In this document: piece by piece, positions 27,561 through 36,934 of the stretch
Layout: each line of letters opens with the position of its first letter
Position numbering within the stretch: position 1 is the first letter of the stretch
Source: Methylotenera oryzisoli
Lineage (GTDB): Bacteria; Pseudomonadota; Gammaproteobacteria; Burkholderiales; Methylophilaceae
Assembly (NCBI RefSeq): GCF_004661485.1
Contig: NZ_PQVH01000014.1
Span: forward strand, 1-64,000
Length of the DNA stretch: 64,000 nucleotides
Reading direction: 5' to 3'
Made by a program: the position numbers and the translations under genes
Notes under the pieces: model-generated
The model's input: only the letters and a program-made list of their open reading frames with translations
Database searches by the model: none
What the model was told of the DNA's origin: nothing

Positions 27561-27737
27561 CGTTAATGGTCCAAGTCTATATTATTTATGTATTGTTGTT
27601 ACTAGCTACGGTCAACCACTCGCGCTAATTTTATTCAGTTTACAAGTAGATCTATTTATCTCCAATAGAATTTAAATTAGCATAAAAAATATTGGTTGAA
27701 TCGCCACTAGTTTACTAGACGCCTTTGAGCCGTAATA

Positions 27738-28040
27738 ATGGCAACCAAAGAAAGGCGACAAATGAGTGGTAAACGATATCCAGAAGAATTCAAACTAGCA
27801 GCAGTCCGTCAAATCACAGAAGGCGGATATACAGTCTCCGATGTGGCAAAGCGACTCGATGTGACTGTAGACAGCCTATATGCTTGGGTCAAGAAGTATG
27901 GCCCCAATGCTTTAGTAAATCAAACCAAGCATGCAGAGCAATCGGAGTTAATCCAGTTACGTAAAGAGCTTAAGCGCGTCACTGAAGAACGAGATCTCCT
28001 AAAAAAAGCCGCGGCATACTTCGCAAAGCAGTCCGAGTAA
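27738..28040 (+). CDS. IS3-family transposase OrfA
   Basis: 100 aa; the alternative ATG at 27762 gives 92 aa starting MSGKRYPEEFK, the usual start of these proteins. It contains a helix-turn-helix of the HTH_Tnp_1 type (FKLAAVRQITEGGYTVSDVAKRL) and a C-terminal coiled coil (LRKELKRVTEERDLLKKAA) for partnering with OrfAB. It binds the IS ends. An A7-G slippery run at 28001-28008 near its end allows -1 frameshifting into orfB. Confidence 0.92.
   Translation: MATKERRQMSGKRYPEEFKLAAVRQITEGGYTVSDVAKRLDVTVDSLYAWVKKYGPNALVNQTKHAEQSELIQLRKELKRVTEERDLLKKAAAYFAKQSE
28001..28008 (+). promoter_or_regulatory. Programmed -1 frameshift site of the IS
   Basis: Seven A then G. In the -1 frame translation continues without a stop through SRGILRKAVRVRYAFIKDH into orfB, which has no ATG before 28097. 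This is the classical way IS3 elements make the OrfAB transposase. Confidence 0.85.
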
Positions 28041-28912
28041 GATATGCCTTCATTAAAGATCATCAGGACTGTTGGCCAACAAGATGGCTGTGCCAAATGC
28101 TAGAGGTCCACCCTAGTGGCTTTTATGCCTGGTTAAAGCAGCCACATTCAACACGCGCTAAGAATGATCAACGCCAAACTGGGTTGATTAAGCAATGTTG
28201 GCTGGAGTCTGGTGGTGTGTATGGCTACCGTAAAGTGCATAGCGACATGCGTGCCTTAGGTGAACGAATTGGTATTAACCGTGTGTACCGCCTGATGTAT
28301 AGGCATTGCTTGAAGGCACAGGTCGGCTACCGTAAACCAAGGCATTACGGTGGCAAGCCTTACCTGACCAGCCCCAACACGTTAAATAGGCAGTTCAATC
28401 CCGCTTACCCAGATCAGTCATGGGTGACGGATATTACTTATATCCGCACCCATGAAGGTTGGCTCTATCTGGCCGTTGTGATGGATTTGTTCTCCAGACG
28501 CATTGTGGGGTGGTCTATGCAATCACGTATCACCAAAGAGCTGGTGTTGGATGCGTTGCTGATGGCGGTGTGGCGCAGGAAACCTAAAAGCAAAGTATTG
28601 ATACATTCTGATCAGGGAAGCCAATACACCAGTGAGGATTGGGATGTGTTTTTAAAAGCTCACAACTTGGAATCCAGTATGAGCCGACGAGGCAACTGCC
28701 ATGATAATGCTGTGGCTGAAAGCTTCTTTCAACTACTAAAGCGGGAAAGGATTAAACGAAAAATATACAACCATCGTGATGATGCAAGGCAGGATATCTT
28801 TGACTACATTGAGTTGTTCTACAACTCAAAACGACGCCATAATTCCAATAACTTGTTATCTCCGATAGACTACGAAAATCAATACAAGAATACGGCTATA
28901 GAGTGTCTATAA
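28005..28912 (+). CDS. IS3-family transposase OrfB (DDE catalytic part)
   Basis: The first ATG is at 28097 (271 aa), but the frame is open from the slippery site and the residues before the ATG (YAFIKDHQDCWPTRWLCQ) match the family, so the real product is the OrfAB fusion. The rve integrase core has catalytic Asp in SWVTDITY, Asp in LIHSDQGSQY and Glu in NAVAESFFQLLK, the full DDE triad. It seems intact and could be active. Confidence 0.9.
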
Positions 28913-28927
28913 CACTAGTGGCGATTC

Positions 28928-28953
28928 AAAAAATCCGTTAATATTATTAACGG
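28928..28953 (-). terminator. Terminator after the DGQHR gene, abutting the IS
   Basis: An 8-bp stem with 3-nt loop (28935-28953) followed on the minus strand by a run of T. The T-run is at 28928-28933, exactly where the IS right end begins. It is AT-rich and moderate in strength. Confidence 0.6.
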
Positions 28954-28965
28954 GCGGTACTGAGT

Positions 28966-28983
28966 CTGTTCTAGCTAGAACAG
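28966..28983. repeat. Perfect 18-bp palindrome
   Basis: CTGTTCTAG followed by its exact complement CTAGAACAG, lying 14 bp after the stop codon of the DGQHR-domain gene. It could be part of that gene's terminator or a protein site. There are no further copies that I can see in the window. Confidence 0.5.
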
Positions 28984-28997
28984 CCTTTCAAACATAA

Positions 28998-31352
28998 TTA
29001 CATGATTTTGTTTCCCAATAATTGTTCATGTATTTTCTCTAAAGTTTTCACCTCTTCTTTAGTTAAGCCTTTTTCTTTAGAGCCATCATGAGCATAACTA
29101 TTTCTGTAAGTATTCAACAATGATAGCCATTTAGTCTTATCTGATTTACTGTTAAACCCATGACCAACATCGATTGAAAAAATATCTTCAAAATTTCTAA
29201 AGCTGTCACTTGATTCCTCAGGTAGTTTTGTCCAGAATTTTTCAATTATTGTTTTATAGTCAAGAATATGAAACATATCCGTCCATGGAATATCTCTTCT
29301 ACCAAATCCTTCTTTATATCGTTTCTCTATGTCTGCATTTGCCCTATTCACACATTCGTTTTTAATAGAACCTATCTCAAGATCCCAATCATCCTTGAAA
29401 AGAATTTTTAAATTATGTATTACGTTCTTTTTAATATACTTTTCAACCTCTGTACCATATCTACGACCATCCTCTAGAAGGGCCATATCTTGCCTTTCTA
29501 TCCAGTCCGCTAGGCCGTCTGGGAGAAAGTGGGGGTATTTCTGATGAACTAAAGATTGGAAGTATCTAAACCAATAAGTGTCAGCACCAGCGCCAAGCTT
29601 CCCTAATAACCTCTCTTCTTCTTCTTTTGGTAAATTCTGAATTTGAGACAGAAGAGCTTCAACATATTTGCTTATACACCTAAATCGTTCTTCAGGTTTT
29701 GTGAGTACGTTTACACTCTTATTATTTGATTCAAAAACATTTAAACTTCCTATTAATCTGATAAAAGCAAATGTTCCACGATTGGACATAATGAAATATC
29801 GGTCACGTGTAAAAATATCAGGGTATTTTTCTTCAACAAACTCGTAACACTTACTTAAAAACTTTACGATGCTATCTTGTGCATGCTGCATTGCACTATT
29901 ATTGTCATGATTGTTGATATTGTATAAAGAGGCTTCCGACCCATTTATTTCGTAGTTATTACCTTTTGCCTTGGGTAGTAACCCAGAACCCATCAAAGCG
30001 TCACCAAATGGACTTGCAGAAAGTTTTGCTTTATCCTCCCCCAAGGAAATTTTATTATAAAGTGGCCCAGACATTGAAGTGCTGAGTTCATCAATAATGG
30101 ATGACCTAAGTGCCTTTATTCTTGAATCGGCTCTGTCTGAATTCCAATATAAATCTTTTTCTAAAGTAATTCTTAATGTTGGACTAACAGCTTTTTGATT
30201 TTCATTAATATCCATAAAAATCTTAAGTTGTTCATTAGATTCCAAACCATAAAAAGCTACAACGGGAATGGTGTTACTTTCTTTAAAGTCTGACTGTGCA
30301 TAGCCATAAACTCTATGCTGGCCATCAATAATATAGGCTATGGCGTATGCATTAGGTATTTTTAAAATGCCTAGACGTGACCGAGAGTCCTCACCTCTTT
30401 GAGATGCCTCGAATTGAAGTTGCTCATTATTGCTAAAATTCAAAATGATAGAATTGGGAAAATAACCACCGTCATCTATAAATTTAGATATCCCTTGTAA
30501 CCTTTGTGGTACTAACAACCTTTGATAAGTGGGCATCTCTGCCTGATTGGCTCGGGTCCTATGCAAAATGAATCCAATTTTGAGCAACAGATGCGGCTCA
30601 ATTGAAAACATATAATACTTTTTGTTACCCATGAAGCCTTCAATTGCTGGCACTTCTATTCTGTCTTTGTTAATTGACTTACCTTTGAATAGCAATGACA
30701 TGAATTGATAATGAGCTGCTTTTTTATATGCTTTAATCAAGCTATTAACATACTCAAAAGTATTGTCATTATAAAAAAAAGAACCAGTTGATTTTAAACG
30801 CTGTATATCTACCCCATCCTCTTCTATTCTTAGATTTCGAGTAGCGAAAATGTATTTTACTTTTCTACTTCTGCCAAATAACTGCTCTAGGGTTTTTGAG
30901 AAACCCTGAAGTTTGACTTCTAGACTTTCAAATTCTGTTTTGAATGAGGAAGCTTTACTTAGTGTCTGGCTAGACTTACATTCAATAAGAAGTATTGAAT
31001 CATCATTTACTGCAAATACATCTATTTGTTTTTTCTCTAATACGTCTTTTCCAAAATTTAATCTGAAGTCATTACCTGTATTAAGACAACGATAGCCTAA
31101 GTCATATAACTGACACCAAATATCATCTTCAAATTTTGTGCTATGACTTTTACGTATTCGCAGTTTAGTTTTTGTCTTAAGTTGGCCAATTTCTTCCCAG
31201 CCATCCTTAATCATTGCATCTGCAAGGTTATGATCTACATTTCGAATGTAGTAATCGCTTTTCTTTGACTTATAAAGTTTTCCGAGGGTGGAAGGGTCTT
31301 CAGTAAATTTAGTTTTAAGCTGTTCTATCTCAGCAGACTCTATAAAAGCCAT
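28998..31352 (-). CDS. DGQHR-domain (DndB-related) protein with an N-terminal PD-(D/E)xK-like domain and a C-terminal HEPN-like motif
   Basis: A 784-aa protein. Residues about 70-170 show a restriction-fold pattern: Glu75, Asp111 in KKQIDVFAV, and Glu124-x-Lys126 in LLIECKSSQ. The middle holds the diagnostic AYIIDGQHRVYGY (DGQHR at 343-347) and the partner block FMDINENQKAVSP (about 380-391), as in DndB-type proteins of DNA modification systems. Near the C-terminus YRNSYAHDG gives R750 and H755, an RNxxAH pattern like HEPN ribonucleases. It lies 52 bp downstream of a Dam-type methyltransferase, forming an operon. A restriction or regulatory role tied to that methylation is inferred. Confidence 0.8.
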   Translation of the reverse strand: MAFIESAEIEQLKTKFTEDPSTLGKLYKSKKSDYYIRNVDHNLADAMIKDGWEEIGQLKTKTKLRIRKSHSTKFEDDIWCQLYDLGYRCLNTGNDFRLNFGKDVLEKKQIDVFAVNDDSILLIECKSSQTLSKASSFKTEFESLEVKLQGFSKTLEQLFGRSRKVKYIFATRNLRIEEDGVDIQRLKSTGSFFYNDNTFEYVNSLIKAYKKAAHYQFMSLLFKGKSINKDRIEVPAIEGFMGNKKYYMFSIEPHLLLKIGFILHRTRANQAEMPTYQRLLVPQRLQGISKFIDDGGYFPNSIILNFSNNEQLQFEASQRGEDSRSRLGILKIPNAYAIAYIIDGQHRVYGYAQSDFKESNTIPVVAFYGLESNEQLKIFMDINENQKAVSPTLRITLEKDLYWNSDRADSRIKALRSSIIDELSTSMSGPLYNKISLGEDKAKLSASPFGDALMGSGLLPKAKGNNYEINGSEASLYNINNHDNNSAMQHAQDSIVKFLSKCYEFVEEKYPDIFTRDRYFIMSNRGTFAFIRLIGSLNVFESNNKSVNVLTKPEERFRCISKYVEALLSQIQNLPKEEEERLLGKLGAGADTYWFRYFQSLVHQKYPHFLPDGLADWIERQDMALLEDGRRYGTEVEKYIKKNVIHNLKILFKDDWDLEIGSIKNECVNRANADIEKRYKEGFGRRDIPWTDMFHILDYKTIIEKFWTKLPEESSDSFRNFEDIFSIDVGHGFNSKSDKTKWLSLLNTYRNSYAHDGSKEKGLTKEEVKTLEKIHEQLLGNKIM

Positions 31353-31404
31353 ATTATTATTTTTCCCTTCTTTAGCATTTACATGTTGAGCAAATGTCTA
31401 GCCA

Positions 31405-32238
31405 CTATGATGCCCACCCAAATCTCATAATTACTTCGCTAGTAGTCTTTCTGTTACATGATTTCCCAGCAATCACGCTGCTTCGCTCGATCTTTTGGAT
31501 TTTACATAGTCCTGAATATAGATCATGAATCGACTCATGGTCTGCATTGCTCATTGTTAGCATTGCGCCCCTGCCTAATGCAGAAATGATGGAATTTTTT
31601 AAACGAATCTGATCATCCCAACTAAATATTTTTTCATTGTATTCGATGAATCCATTTAAATTGTGATTTACTGTGTAAGGTGGGTCAATGAAGACAAAGT
31701 CACCATGACCAGCCATAGATATAGTTTTTTCGAAATCTTGATTTAATATTTTGCCTTGACCTAGTCTTGCAGCTACAGCTTTGAATTTATCATCATCTAG
31801 AAATGCATTATTTCTTGTGCCAATTGGCACGTTGAATTTACCCTGTTTATTAACCCTGTATAGGCCATTAAAGCAAGTGCGATTTAGATAAAGAAACCGA
31901 GCAGCTCTAGTCACATTGCTTTCAGGCTCCTCTGCTCTGATCTGATAATAATATTCTTTAGTATGCTTAGCTTGATGGACCTCTAATAACCCCTGAACTT
32001 CTTTATAGTCCTCTTTGATAGCGATATAACAGTTAATCAAATCTTTATTGGTGTCAGATATTATGAAGGGCTTATATGGCATTGAGAAAAACACTGCTGC
32101 ACTACCCAAAAATGGCTCAATATAAGTGTTGTAATTGAGTGGTGCTATATGGTTTTCTTTTTTTATTAGCCATCTTTTACCTCCTGCCCACCTTAAAAAA
32201 GGTGCGAGTGATGTATTTTTTTCGTAATCTAATTGCAT
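31405..32238 (-). CDS. Dam-type DNA N6-adenine methyltransferase (D12 class)
   Basis: A 277-aa class alpha adenine methyltransferase. FLRWAGGKRWLI near residue 14 is the S-adenosylmethionine-binding motif, IEPFLGSAAVFFS near 41 is motif II, and FVFIDPPYTVNHN near 180 carries the catalytic DPPY. The central target-recognition region is normal in size. The family methylates adenine, often in GATC, but the target here cannot be read from sequence. It sits in one operon with the DGQHR protein, where it would protect or mark host DNA. A solitary housekeeping Dam is less likely, given the island context. Confidence 0.88.
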   Translation of the reverse strand: MQLDYEKNTSLAPFLRWAGGKRWLIKKENHIAPLNYNTYIEPFLGSAAVFFSMPYKPFIISDTNKDLINCYIAIKEDYKEVQGLLEVHQAKHTKEYYYQIRAEEPESNVTRAARFLYLNRTCFNGLYRVNKQGKFNVPIGTRNNAFLDDDKFKAVAARLGQGKILNQDFEKTISMAGHGDFVFIDPPYTVNHNLNGFIEYNEKIFSWDDQIRLKNSIISALGRGAMLTMSNADHESIHDLYSGLCKIQKIERSSVIAGKSCNRKTTSEVIMRFGWAS

Positions 32239-32292
32239 CTCAACTCAAGCTATTCATTATGATAAATACTACAAAAGAATCTAGATTAGAAA

Positions 32293-32628
32293 TTAATCTT
32301 TTAAATTTAATTGATTTAGTAGTGTCGTATAAAGCGTCAACTCACCGCTAGCACCAGGTCTAAAGTTATCTATAGTAAAGTCTTCGTCCTCTAAATCACT
32401 TTTGCGCAGAATCTGTAAAAACTGCATCTTTGTTGGCACTTCACCGGGTCTTGCAAGATGCAAATATACTGGTCTCAGTAACTTAATCAAGCCCTTATAT
32501 CCGTTAGTCTTATTGAGCATCAACCCCTCTCCTCTATGGTCCCAAGCAGTGGGCCATCTTTCTTTTACAGCTTCAAAGTAATGCCTAATAATATCTGCAA
32601 TCTCAATATCTTTTTCTTCAATAAACAT
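32293..32628 (-). CDS. Small protein resembling the C-terminal part of DGQHR-domain proteins
   Basis: 111 aa. The block YFEAVKERWPTAWDH, then LMLNKTNGYKGLIKLLRPVYLHL, resembles the tail I associate with DndB/DGQHR proteins, where a WP-AW segment precedes a KT-G-GALM-like helix. The DGQHR motif itself is missing. It is either a free-standing partner of the downstream methyltransferase and DGQHR protein, or the remnant of a truncated upstream homologue. The clean ATG and 54-bp spacing to the methyltransferase favour a translated gene; the low-GC non-coding stretch before it suits truncation. Confidence 0.6.
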   Translation of the reverse strand: MFIEEKDIEIADIIRHYFEAVKERWPTAWDHRGEGLMLNKTNGYKGLIKLLRPVYLHLARPGEVPTKMQFLQILRKSDLEDEDFTIDNFRPGASGELTLYTTLLNQLNLKD

Positions 32629-32893
32629 ATTTCGGAAAATTAGTTTCTTTGATTCTAATGCGTCCGCTTTTACTGTGTAGGTTTAATAGTTTCTTATCTT
32701 TAAATGCGCTGAAGCTTATTGATACTTTAAATTTTCTTATAATTAAATACTATAGAATATCATTTAAACTAAATTTTGCTAATTGCATAGTCTAAAATCA
32801 TTTTGAAAATATATAAACATGCTGATTTAATTGATTAGGCATGATGGTTCACTCTACTTTAGATTAAGACTAATAATCTTGCGGCTTACATAA

Positions 32894-32926
32894 GAAAAAC
32901 GACCTAGAGATTTCTCCCTAAGTCGT
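32894..32926 (-). terminator. Terminator of the intact tRNA-Met
   Basis: A stem of about 11 bp with two G-T pairs (32899-32909 with 32914-32926, one bulge) followed on the minus strand by five T. It lies 9 nt after the tRNA 3' end. It differs from the terminator at the partial copy, as expected if the island carried in its own downstream sequence. Confidence 0.7.
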
Positions 32927-32934
32927 CTTATTCT

Positions 32935-33013
<79 letters not shown>

Positions 33014-33039
33014 TAAACTTTTGAAGTCGTTATTTTAAA

Positions 33040-34980
33040 CTAATCTTGTCCAGTTTCTAAGAAGCTTCTTAATCTTTCTGAACGAGTTGGATGGCGCAAT
33101 TTGCGCAGCGCCTTCGCTTCAATTTGTCTAATACGCTCACGCGTTACATCAAATTGCTTACCTACTTCTTCCAAGGTATGGTCTGTGTTCATTTCGATAC
33201 CAAAACGCATACGCAATACTTTAGCTTCACGTGGTGTGAGTGACTCCAGCACTTCAGAAGTTGCATCACGCAAGCTTGCATAAACCGCAGCATCCACTGG
33301 GGCTAAGGTTGTGCTGTCTTCAATAAAGTCGCCTAAATGTGAATCTTCGTCATCACCGATTGGTGTTTCCATTGAAATTGGCTCTTTACTGATTTTCAAG
33401 ATTTTGCGAATCTTGTCTTCAGGCATTTCCATTTTCTCCGCAAGCAATGCTGGATCTGGCTCAACACCAGTTTCTTGCAGAATTTGACGGCTAATACGAT
33501 TCATCTTATTAATCGTTTCAATCATATGCACAGGGATACGGATGGTACGTGCCTGGTCAGCGATAGAACGTGTAATCGCTTGGCGAATCCACCATGTTGC
33601 ATAGGTTGAGAATTTGAAACCACGACGGTATTCAAATTTATCTACCGCTTTCATCAAGCCGATATTACCTTCTTGAATCAAGTCTAAGAACTGTAAACCA
33701 CGGTTTGTGTATTTTTTAGCAATAGAAATCACCAAACGCAAGTTAGCTTCAATCATTTCACGTTTAGCACGACGCGCACGCGCCTCGCCTGTGGTCATTT
33801 GCTTGTTAATTTCTTTCAGTTCTTTGGCTGAAATACCAACTTTGGCTTCTAAATCAATAATGCGTTGTTGCTGGTCCAAAATTGAGTGATTGAAACGCGC
33901 CAATTTTTCATTGTAAGGCTTGTCAGATTTAAGCTCTTCTTCCAACCAAGCTAAATTACTTTCATTGCCTGGGAATGATTTAATAAAGTATGGGCGTGGC
34001 ATACCTGCTTTTTCTACGCAGAAGTCCAACACTTTACGCTCATGGCCACGCACTGTTTCAACTAAACCGCGCACTTGATCACATAGCGTTTCTACCTGTT
34101 TTGGTGAGAAACGGAATGCCGTCAACTCAACCAAAATTTCAGACAACAATGCTAAGTACTCAGGATCTTGCGAGCCTTTAACCGGCAAGATGACCGTCAT
34201 TTTTTGGTGTGCTGCACGTACTACTTGGAAGCGTTTAAGCAGTTCTTCTTTCAGCTTAGCTAATGCTTCTGCAGAAATAGCTGCGGCTTTTGCGCCGTCT
34301 TCGTCGCCTTCGTCTTCATCTTCATCAACTTCTGGCTCTTCATCGTCTTGCGTATCCTCTGTCATTGCGTCATCCAGACCAATATCAGAATCAATCAAGC
34401 CGTCTACCAAGTCATCTACACTCAGTTCATCACGTTCAACTTTGTCCACCATTTCCAACAAAGCAGCAATCGTGGTTGGACAAGCGGCAATCGCCTGCAC
34501 CATGTGTTTTAGGCCGTCTTCAATGCGGCGTGCAATTTCAATTTCGCTTTCGCGTGTGAGCAAGTCTACAGTACCCATTTCACGCATATACATACGCACT
34601 GGGTCAGTAGTACGACCAAACTCTGAGTCTACCGTGGCAAGCGCTTGTTCAGCTTCTTCCACCGCATCGTCATCAGTTACCGCTGGAGGTGCATCAGACA
34701 TTAACAACGCTTCAGCATCAGGCGTTTCTTCGTACACCTGAATACCCATGTCGTTAATCATGCCGATGATGCCATCAATCTGCTCAGATCCTTGAACATC
34801 ATCTGGCAAGTGATCGTTAATCTCTGCATAAGTGAGGTAGCCGCGCTCCTTACCTAATACGATTAAGCTTTTTAGACGAATGCGGCGCTCTTCAGCACTG
34901 ACTTCTTGCAACTGTTCTGGACGAACGTAGTCTTCTGCATTTTTTTCAGCTTGTTGATCACTTTTCTTTGGTCTTGCCAT
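33040..34980 (-). CDS. rpoD: RNA polymerase sigma factor RpoD (sigma70)
   Basis: A 646-aa primary sigma factor. Region 1.1 lies at the N-terminus ([20 protein letters not shown]), region 1.2 begins at [17 protein letters not shown], and an acidic non-conserved insert ([17 protein letters not shown]) follows. Region 2 has [20 protein letters not shown] and [16 protein letters not shown] for -10 recognition. Region 4 ends with [20 protein letters not shown], the -35 helix-turn-helix. It is the last gene of the macromolecular synthesis cluster after rpsU, yqeY and dnaG, with the tRNA-Met just downstream. Confidence 0.98.
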   Translation of the reverse strand: MARPKKSDQQAEKNAEDYVRPEQLQEVSAEERRIRLKSLIVLGKERGYLTYAEINDHLPDDVQGSEQIDGIIGMINDMGIQVYEETPDAEALLMSDAPPAVTDDDAVEEAEQALATVDSEFGRTTDPVRMYMREMGTVDLLTRESEIEIARRIEDGLKHMVQAIAACPTTIAALLEMVDKVERDELSVDDLVDGLIDSDIGLDDAMTEDTQDDEEPEVDEDEDEGDEDGAKAAAISAEALAKLKEELLKRFQVVRAAHQKMTVILPVKGSQDPEYLALLSEILVELTAFRFSPKQVETLCDQVRGLVETVRGHERKVLDFCVEKAGMPRPYFIKSFPGNESNLAWLEEELKSDKPYNEKLARFNHSILDQQQRIIDLEAKVGISAKELKEINKQMTTGEARARRAKREMIEANLRLVISIAKKYTNRGLQFLDLIQEGNIGLMKAVDKFEYRRGFKFSTYATWWIRQAITRSIADQARTIRIPVHMIETINKMNRISRQILQETGVEPDPALLAEKMEMPEDKIRKILKISKEPISMETPIGDDEDSHLGDFIEDSTTLAPVDAAVYASLRDATSEVLESLTPREAKVLRMRFGIEMNTDHTLEEVGKQFDVTRERIRQIEAKALRKLRHPTRSERLRSFLETGQD

Positions 34981-35073
34981 GTCTTACCTCTAAAATTTTA
35001 GCTCAGCCATGATGCCTACATCACATATGGTGAATAAGATTACCGTAACCGTGCATTATAACAGAATATAGCC

Positions 35074-36813
35074 TTATTTTGGCTGGGGTTTATTGCCTAC
35101 AGATTTCAATAATGCGATTTCATCCGCCGTTAAAGCGCTTAAAGGTTTTTCGCTAATTCGCGCTAACAGCGAGGCACCTTGTCGCTGCGTATGTACTGCT
35201 TGCAACTGCTGACGAGCACCTGCAACCTCTTGCGCCTGATCCAGCGTATCATCCAGCAACGTTAGTTCACGCTGCAACTCTTGCAGGACACCAACATCAA
35301 CCCTTCTCTCCAACTCACGCAACAGCACCGCAGGTTTAGAATGGGGATGTAGCAGGCAGATTTCAATCACCTGCCGCAACAAAGCATCTACATCATCCCG
35401 CTCATCCAACAAAGCTAGATCATCCTGTTGCGCCAGCGCTGGATGCATCAGCAGCATCAAGCCAAAGCGCTTTTGCAATGACATCGTGGTGCGCGTCAAT
35501 TTTGGCTTAGCCTTTACCGGCGCCTTATTCAGGTTAGGCAATTTTAACAACGCCTGCATTTCATCTTGCGACAGCTGCGCCAGCTCAGCCACTTTTTTGC
35601 GCAAATACATCGCACTACGTGGCGCATTGATTTGCTGCATGATAGGCTCGGCCTCGTTCAAAAATCGCACGCGATCTTCCTGACTTTGCAGAGGATTATC
35701 TTCACTCAAGTGCTGCAGTATGTACTGAGACAACGGCATGGCCGAATTAATTTCAGCTTCAAATTTTTCTTTACCAAATTCACGCACATATGAGTCTGGG
35801 TCATGCTCTTTAGGTAAAAACAGAAATGAAAGCTTCAAGCCATCCGTCAATGCTGGCAAGGCATTCATTGCTGCACGCCACGCTGCGGTGCGGCCGGCAT
35901 TATCCCCATCAAAGCAAAATACAATTTCATCTGCTTGGCGCATTAATTTCGTAATATGGTAAGGCGTTGTCGCGGTACCAAGCGCTGCTACTGCATATTC
36001 AATGCCGTATTGCGCCAGTGCCACCACATCCATATAACCCTCAACCACTAGAGCACGGCCTGCATCGCGGATTGCCCTGCGCGCCAAAAACAAGCCATAC
36101 AATTCATGACCCTTTTGAAACAACGGCGTTTCTGGCGAGTTGTAATATTTAGGGGTGTCTTCCGGGTTAATCACCCGACCACCAAAGCCAATCACCTGCC
36201 CTTTTTGATCATGAATCGGAAACATGATGCGATCACGAAAGCGGTCATAGCGCTTGCCCTGATCATTCTCCACCACCAAGCCGGCAACATTCAGCGCCTC
36301 ATTCTCATAATGCGGGAAAACGCTCTGTAAATTTTGCCAGCCCGCAGGGGCGTAGCCTACCTGAAACTTGGCAGCCACTTGACCACTCAAGCCACGCGCC
36401 TTCAAATACTCAATGGCACGCGGGGATTTTTTTAGCTCAGCTTTATAAAAATTAGCCGCCTGCTGTAGCGCCTCCTGCAAACCCACCACCACCTTAGGCG
36501 CAGGCTTGTCGTTATCGCGCACCTCTTGCGGCACCGTCATACCGACCATTTTAGCTAGATCATGTATCGCATCAACAAAGCTAACCCCTTGATACTCCAT
36601 AATAAAACCAATGGAAGTGCCATGCGCGCCGCAGCCAAAGCAATGATAGAACTGCTTGGTAGGACTTACGGTAAAACTAGGGGATTTTTCATTATGAAAC
36701 GGGCAGCAGGCAGAATAATTGGCACCGGCTTTTTTGAGCGGTACGCTTTTATCAATCACATCGACAATATCAACGCGATTTAGCAACTCTTGAATAAAGC
36801 TCTCAGGTATCAA
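35074..36813 (-). CDS. dnaG: DNA primase DnaG
   Basis: A 579-aa primase that makes RNA primers at the replication fork. The N-terminal CHC2 zinc ribbon is clear (CPFHNEKSPSF, then FYHCFGCGAHG). The Toprim core includes RIMFPIHDQKGQVIGFGGR, VVEGYMDVVALAQ and FCFDGDNAGR. The C-terminal helicase-binding domain is shorter and less conserved. The only start that fits the family N-terminus (IPESFIQELLNRVDIVDVI) is a TTG at 36813 with a weak ribosome site. Low dnaG translation is a known feature of this operon, so the poor start may be deliberate. Confidence 0.97.
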   Translation of the reverse strand: MIPESFIQELLNRVDIVDVIDKSVPLKKAGANYSACCPFHNEKSPSFTVSPTKQFYHCFGCGAHGTSIGFIMEYQGVSFVDAIHDLAKMVGMTVPQEVRDNDKPAPKVVVGLQEALQQAANFYKAELKKSPRAIEYLKARGLSGQVAAKFQVGYAPAGWQNLQSVFPHYENEALNVAGLVVENDQGKRYDRFRDRIMFPIHDQKGQVIGFGGRVINPEDTPKYYNSPETPLFQKGHELYGLFLARRAIRDAGRALVVEGYMDVVALAQYGIEYAVAALGTATTPYHITKLMRQADEIVFCFDGDNAGRTAAWRAAMNALPALTDGLKLSFLFLPKEHDPDSYVREFGKEKFEAEINSAMPLSQYILQHLSEDNPLQSQEDRVRFLNEAEPIMQQINAPRSAMYLRKKVAELAQLSQDEMQALLKLPNLNKAPVKAKPKLTRTTMSLQKRFGLMLLMHPALAQQDDLALLDERDDVDALLRQVIEICLLHPHSKPAVLLRELERRVDVGVLQELQRELTLLDDTLDQAQEVAGARQQLQAVHTQRQGASLLARISEKPLSALTADEIALLKSVGNKPQPK

Positions 36814-36885
36814 AGTGTCTGCTTTAGCTAAAAATAACTACGTGAATAGAATTTGCTAGCAATTCTAGCGAATTTCAAAACAAAA

Positions 36886-36904
36886 AAGGAGCATATCGCT
36901 CCTT
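36886..36904 (-). terminator. Terminator between yqeY and dnaG
   Basis: A 7-bp stem (AAGGAGC/GCTCCTT) with a 5-nt loop and a run of six T on the minus strand. It lies between the yqeY stop and the dnaG start, so it probably attenuates rather than ends the rpsU-dnaG-rpoD transcript, as in other species. Confidence 0.75.
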
Positions 36905-36934
36905 ATAATGTCTACTTGCATTTATCGCTACAGG

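Larger units (their letters stand above)
27696..28929 (+). mobile_element. IS3-family insertion sequence
   Basis: About 1.23 kb bounded by perfect 16-bp terminal inverted repeats (27696-27711 and 28914-28929), whose core begins TGAATCGCC. It has orfA and orfB with a frameshift signal. No target-site duplication is visible: the left flank reads ...TTGG and the right flank is an A-run, so later rearrangement or insertion without a clear duplication is possible. It interrupts the stretch between the DGQHR gene and the helicase gene, falling in the terminator T-run of the former. Confidence 0.88.

Noticed and set aside
34190-34741. Open frame on the plus strand opposite rpoD
   Set aside because: A Ser-rich shadow of the acidic rpoD insert and low-complexity codons; no start context or homology features.
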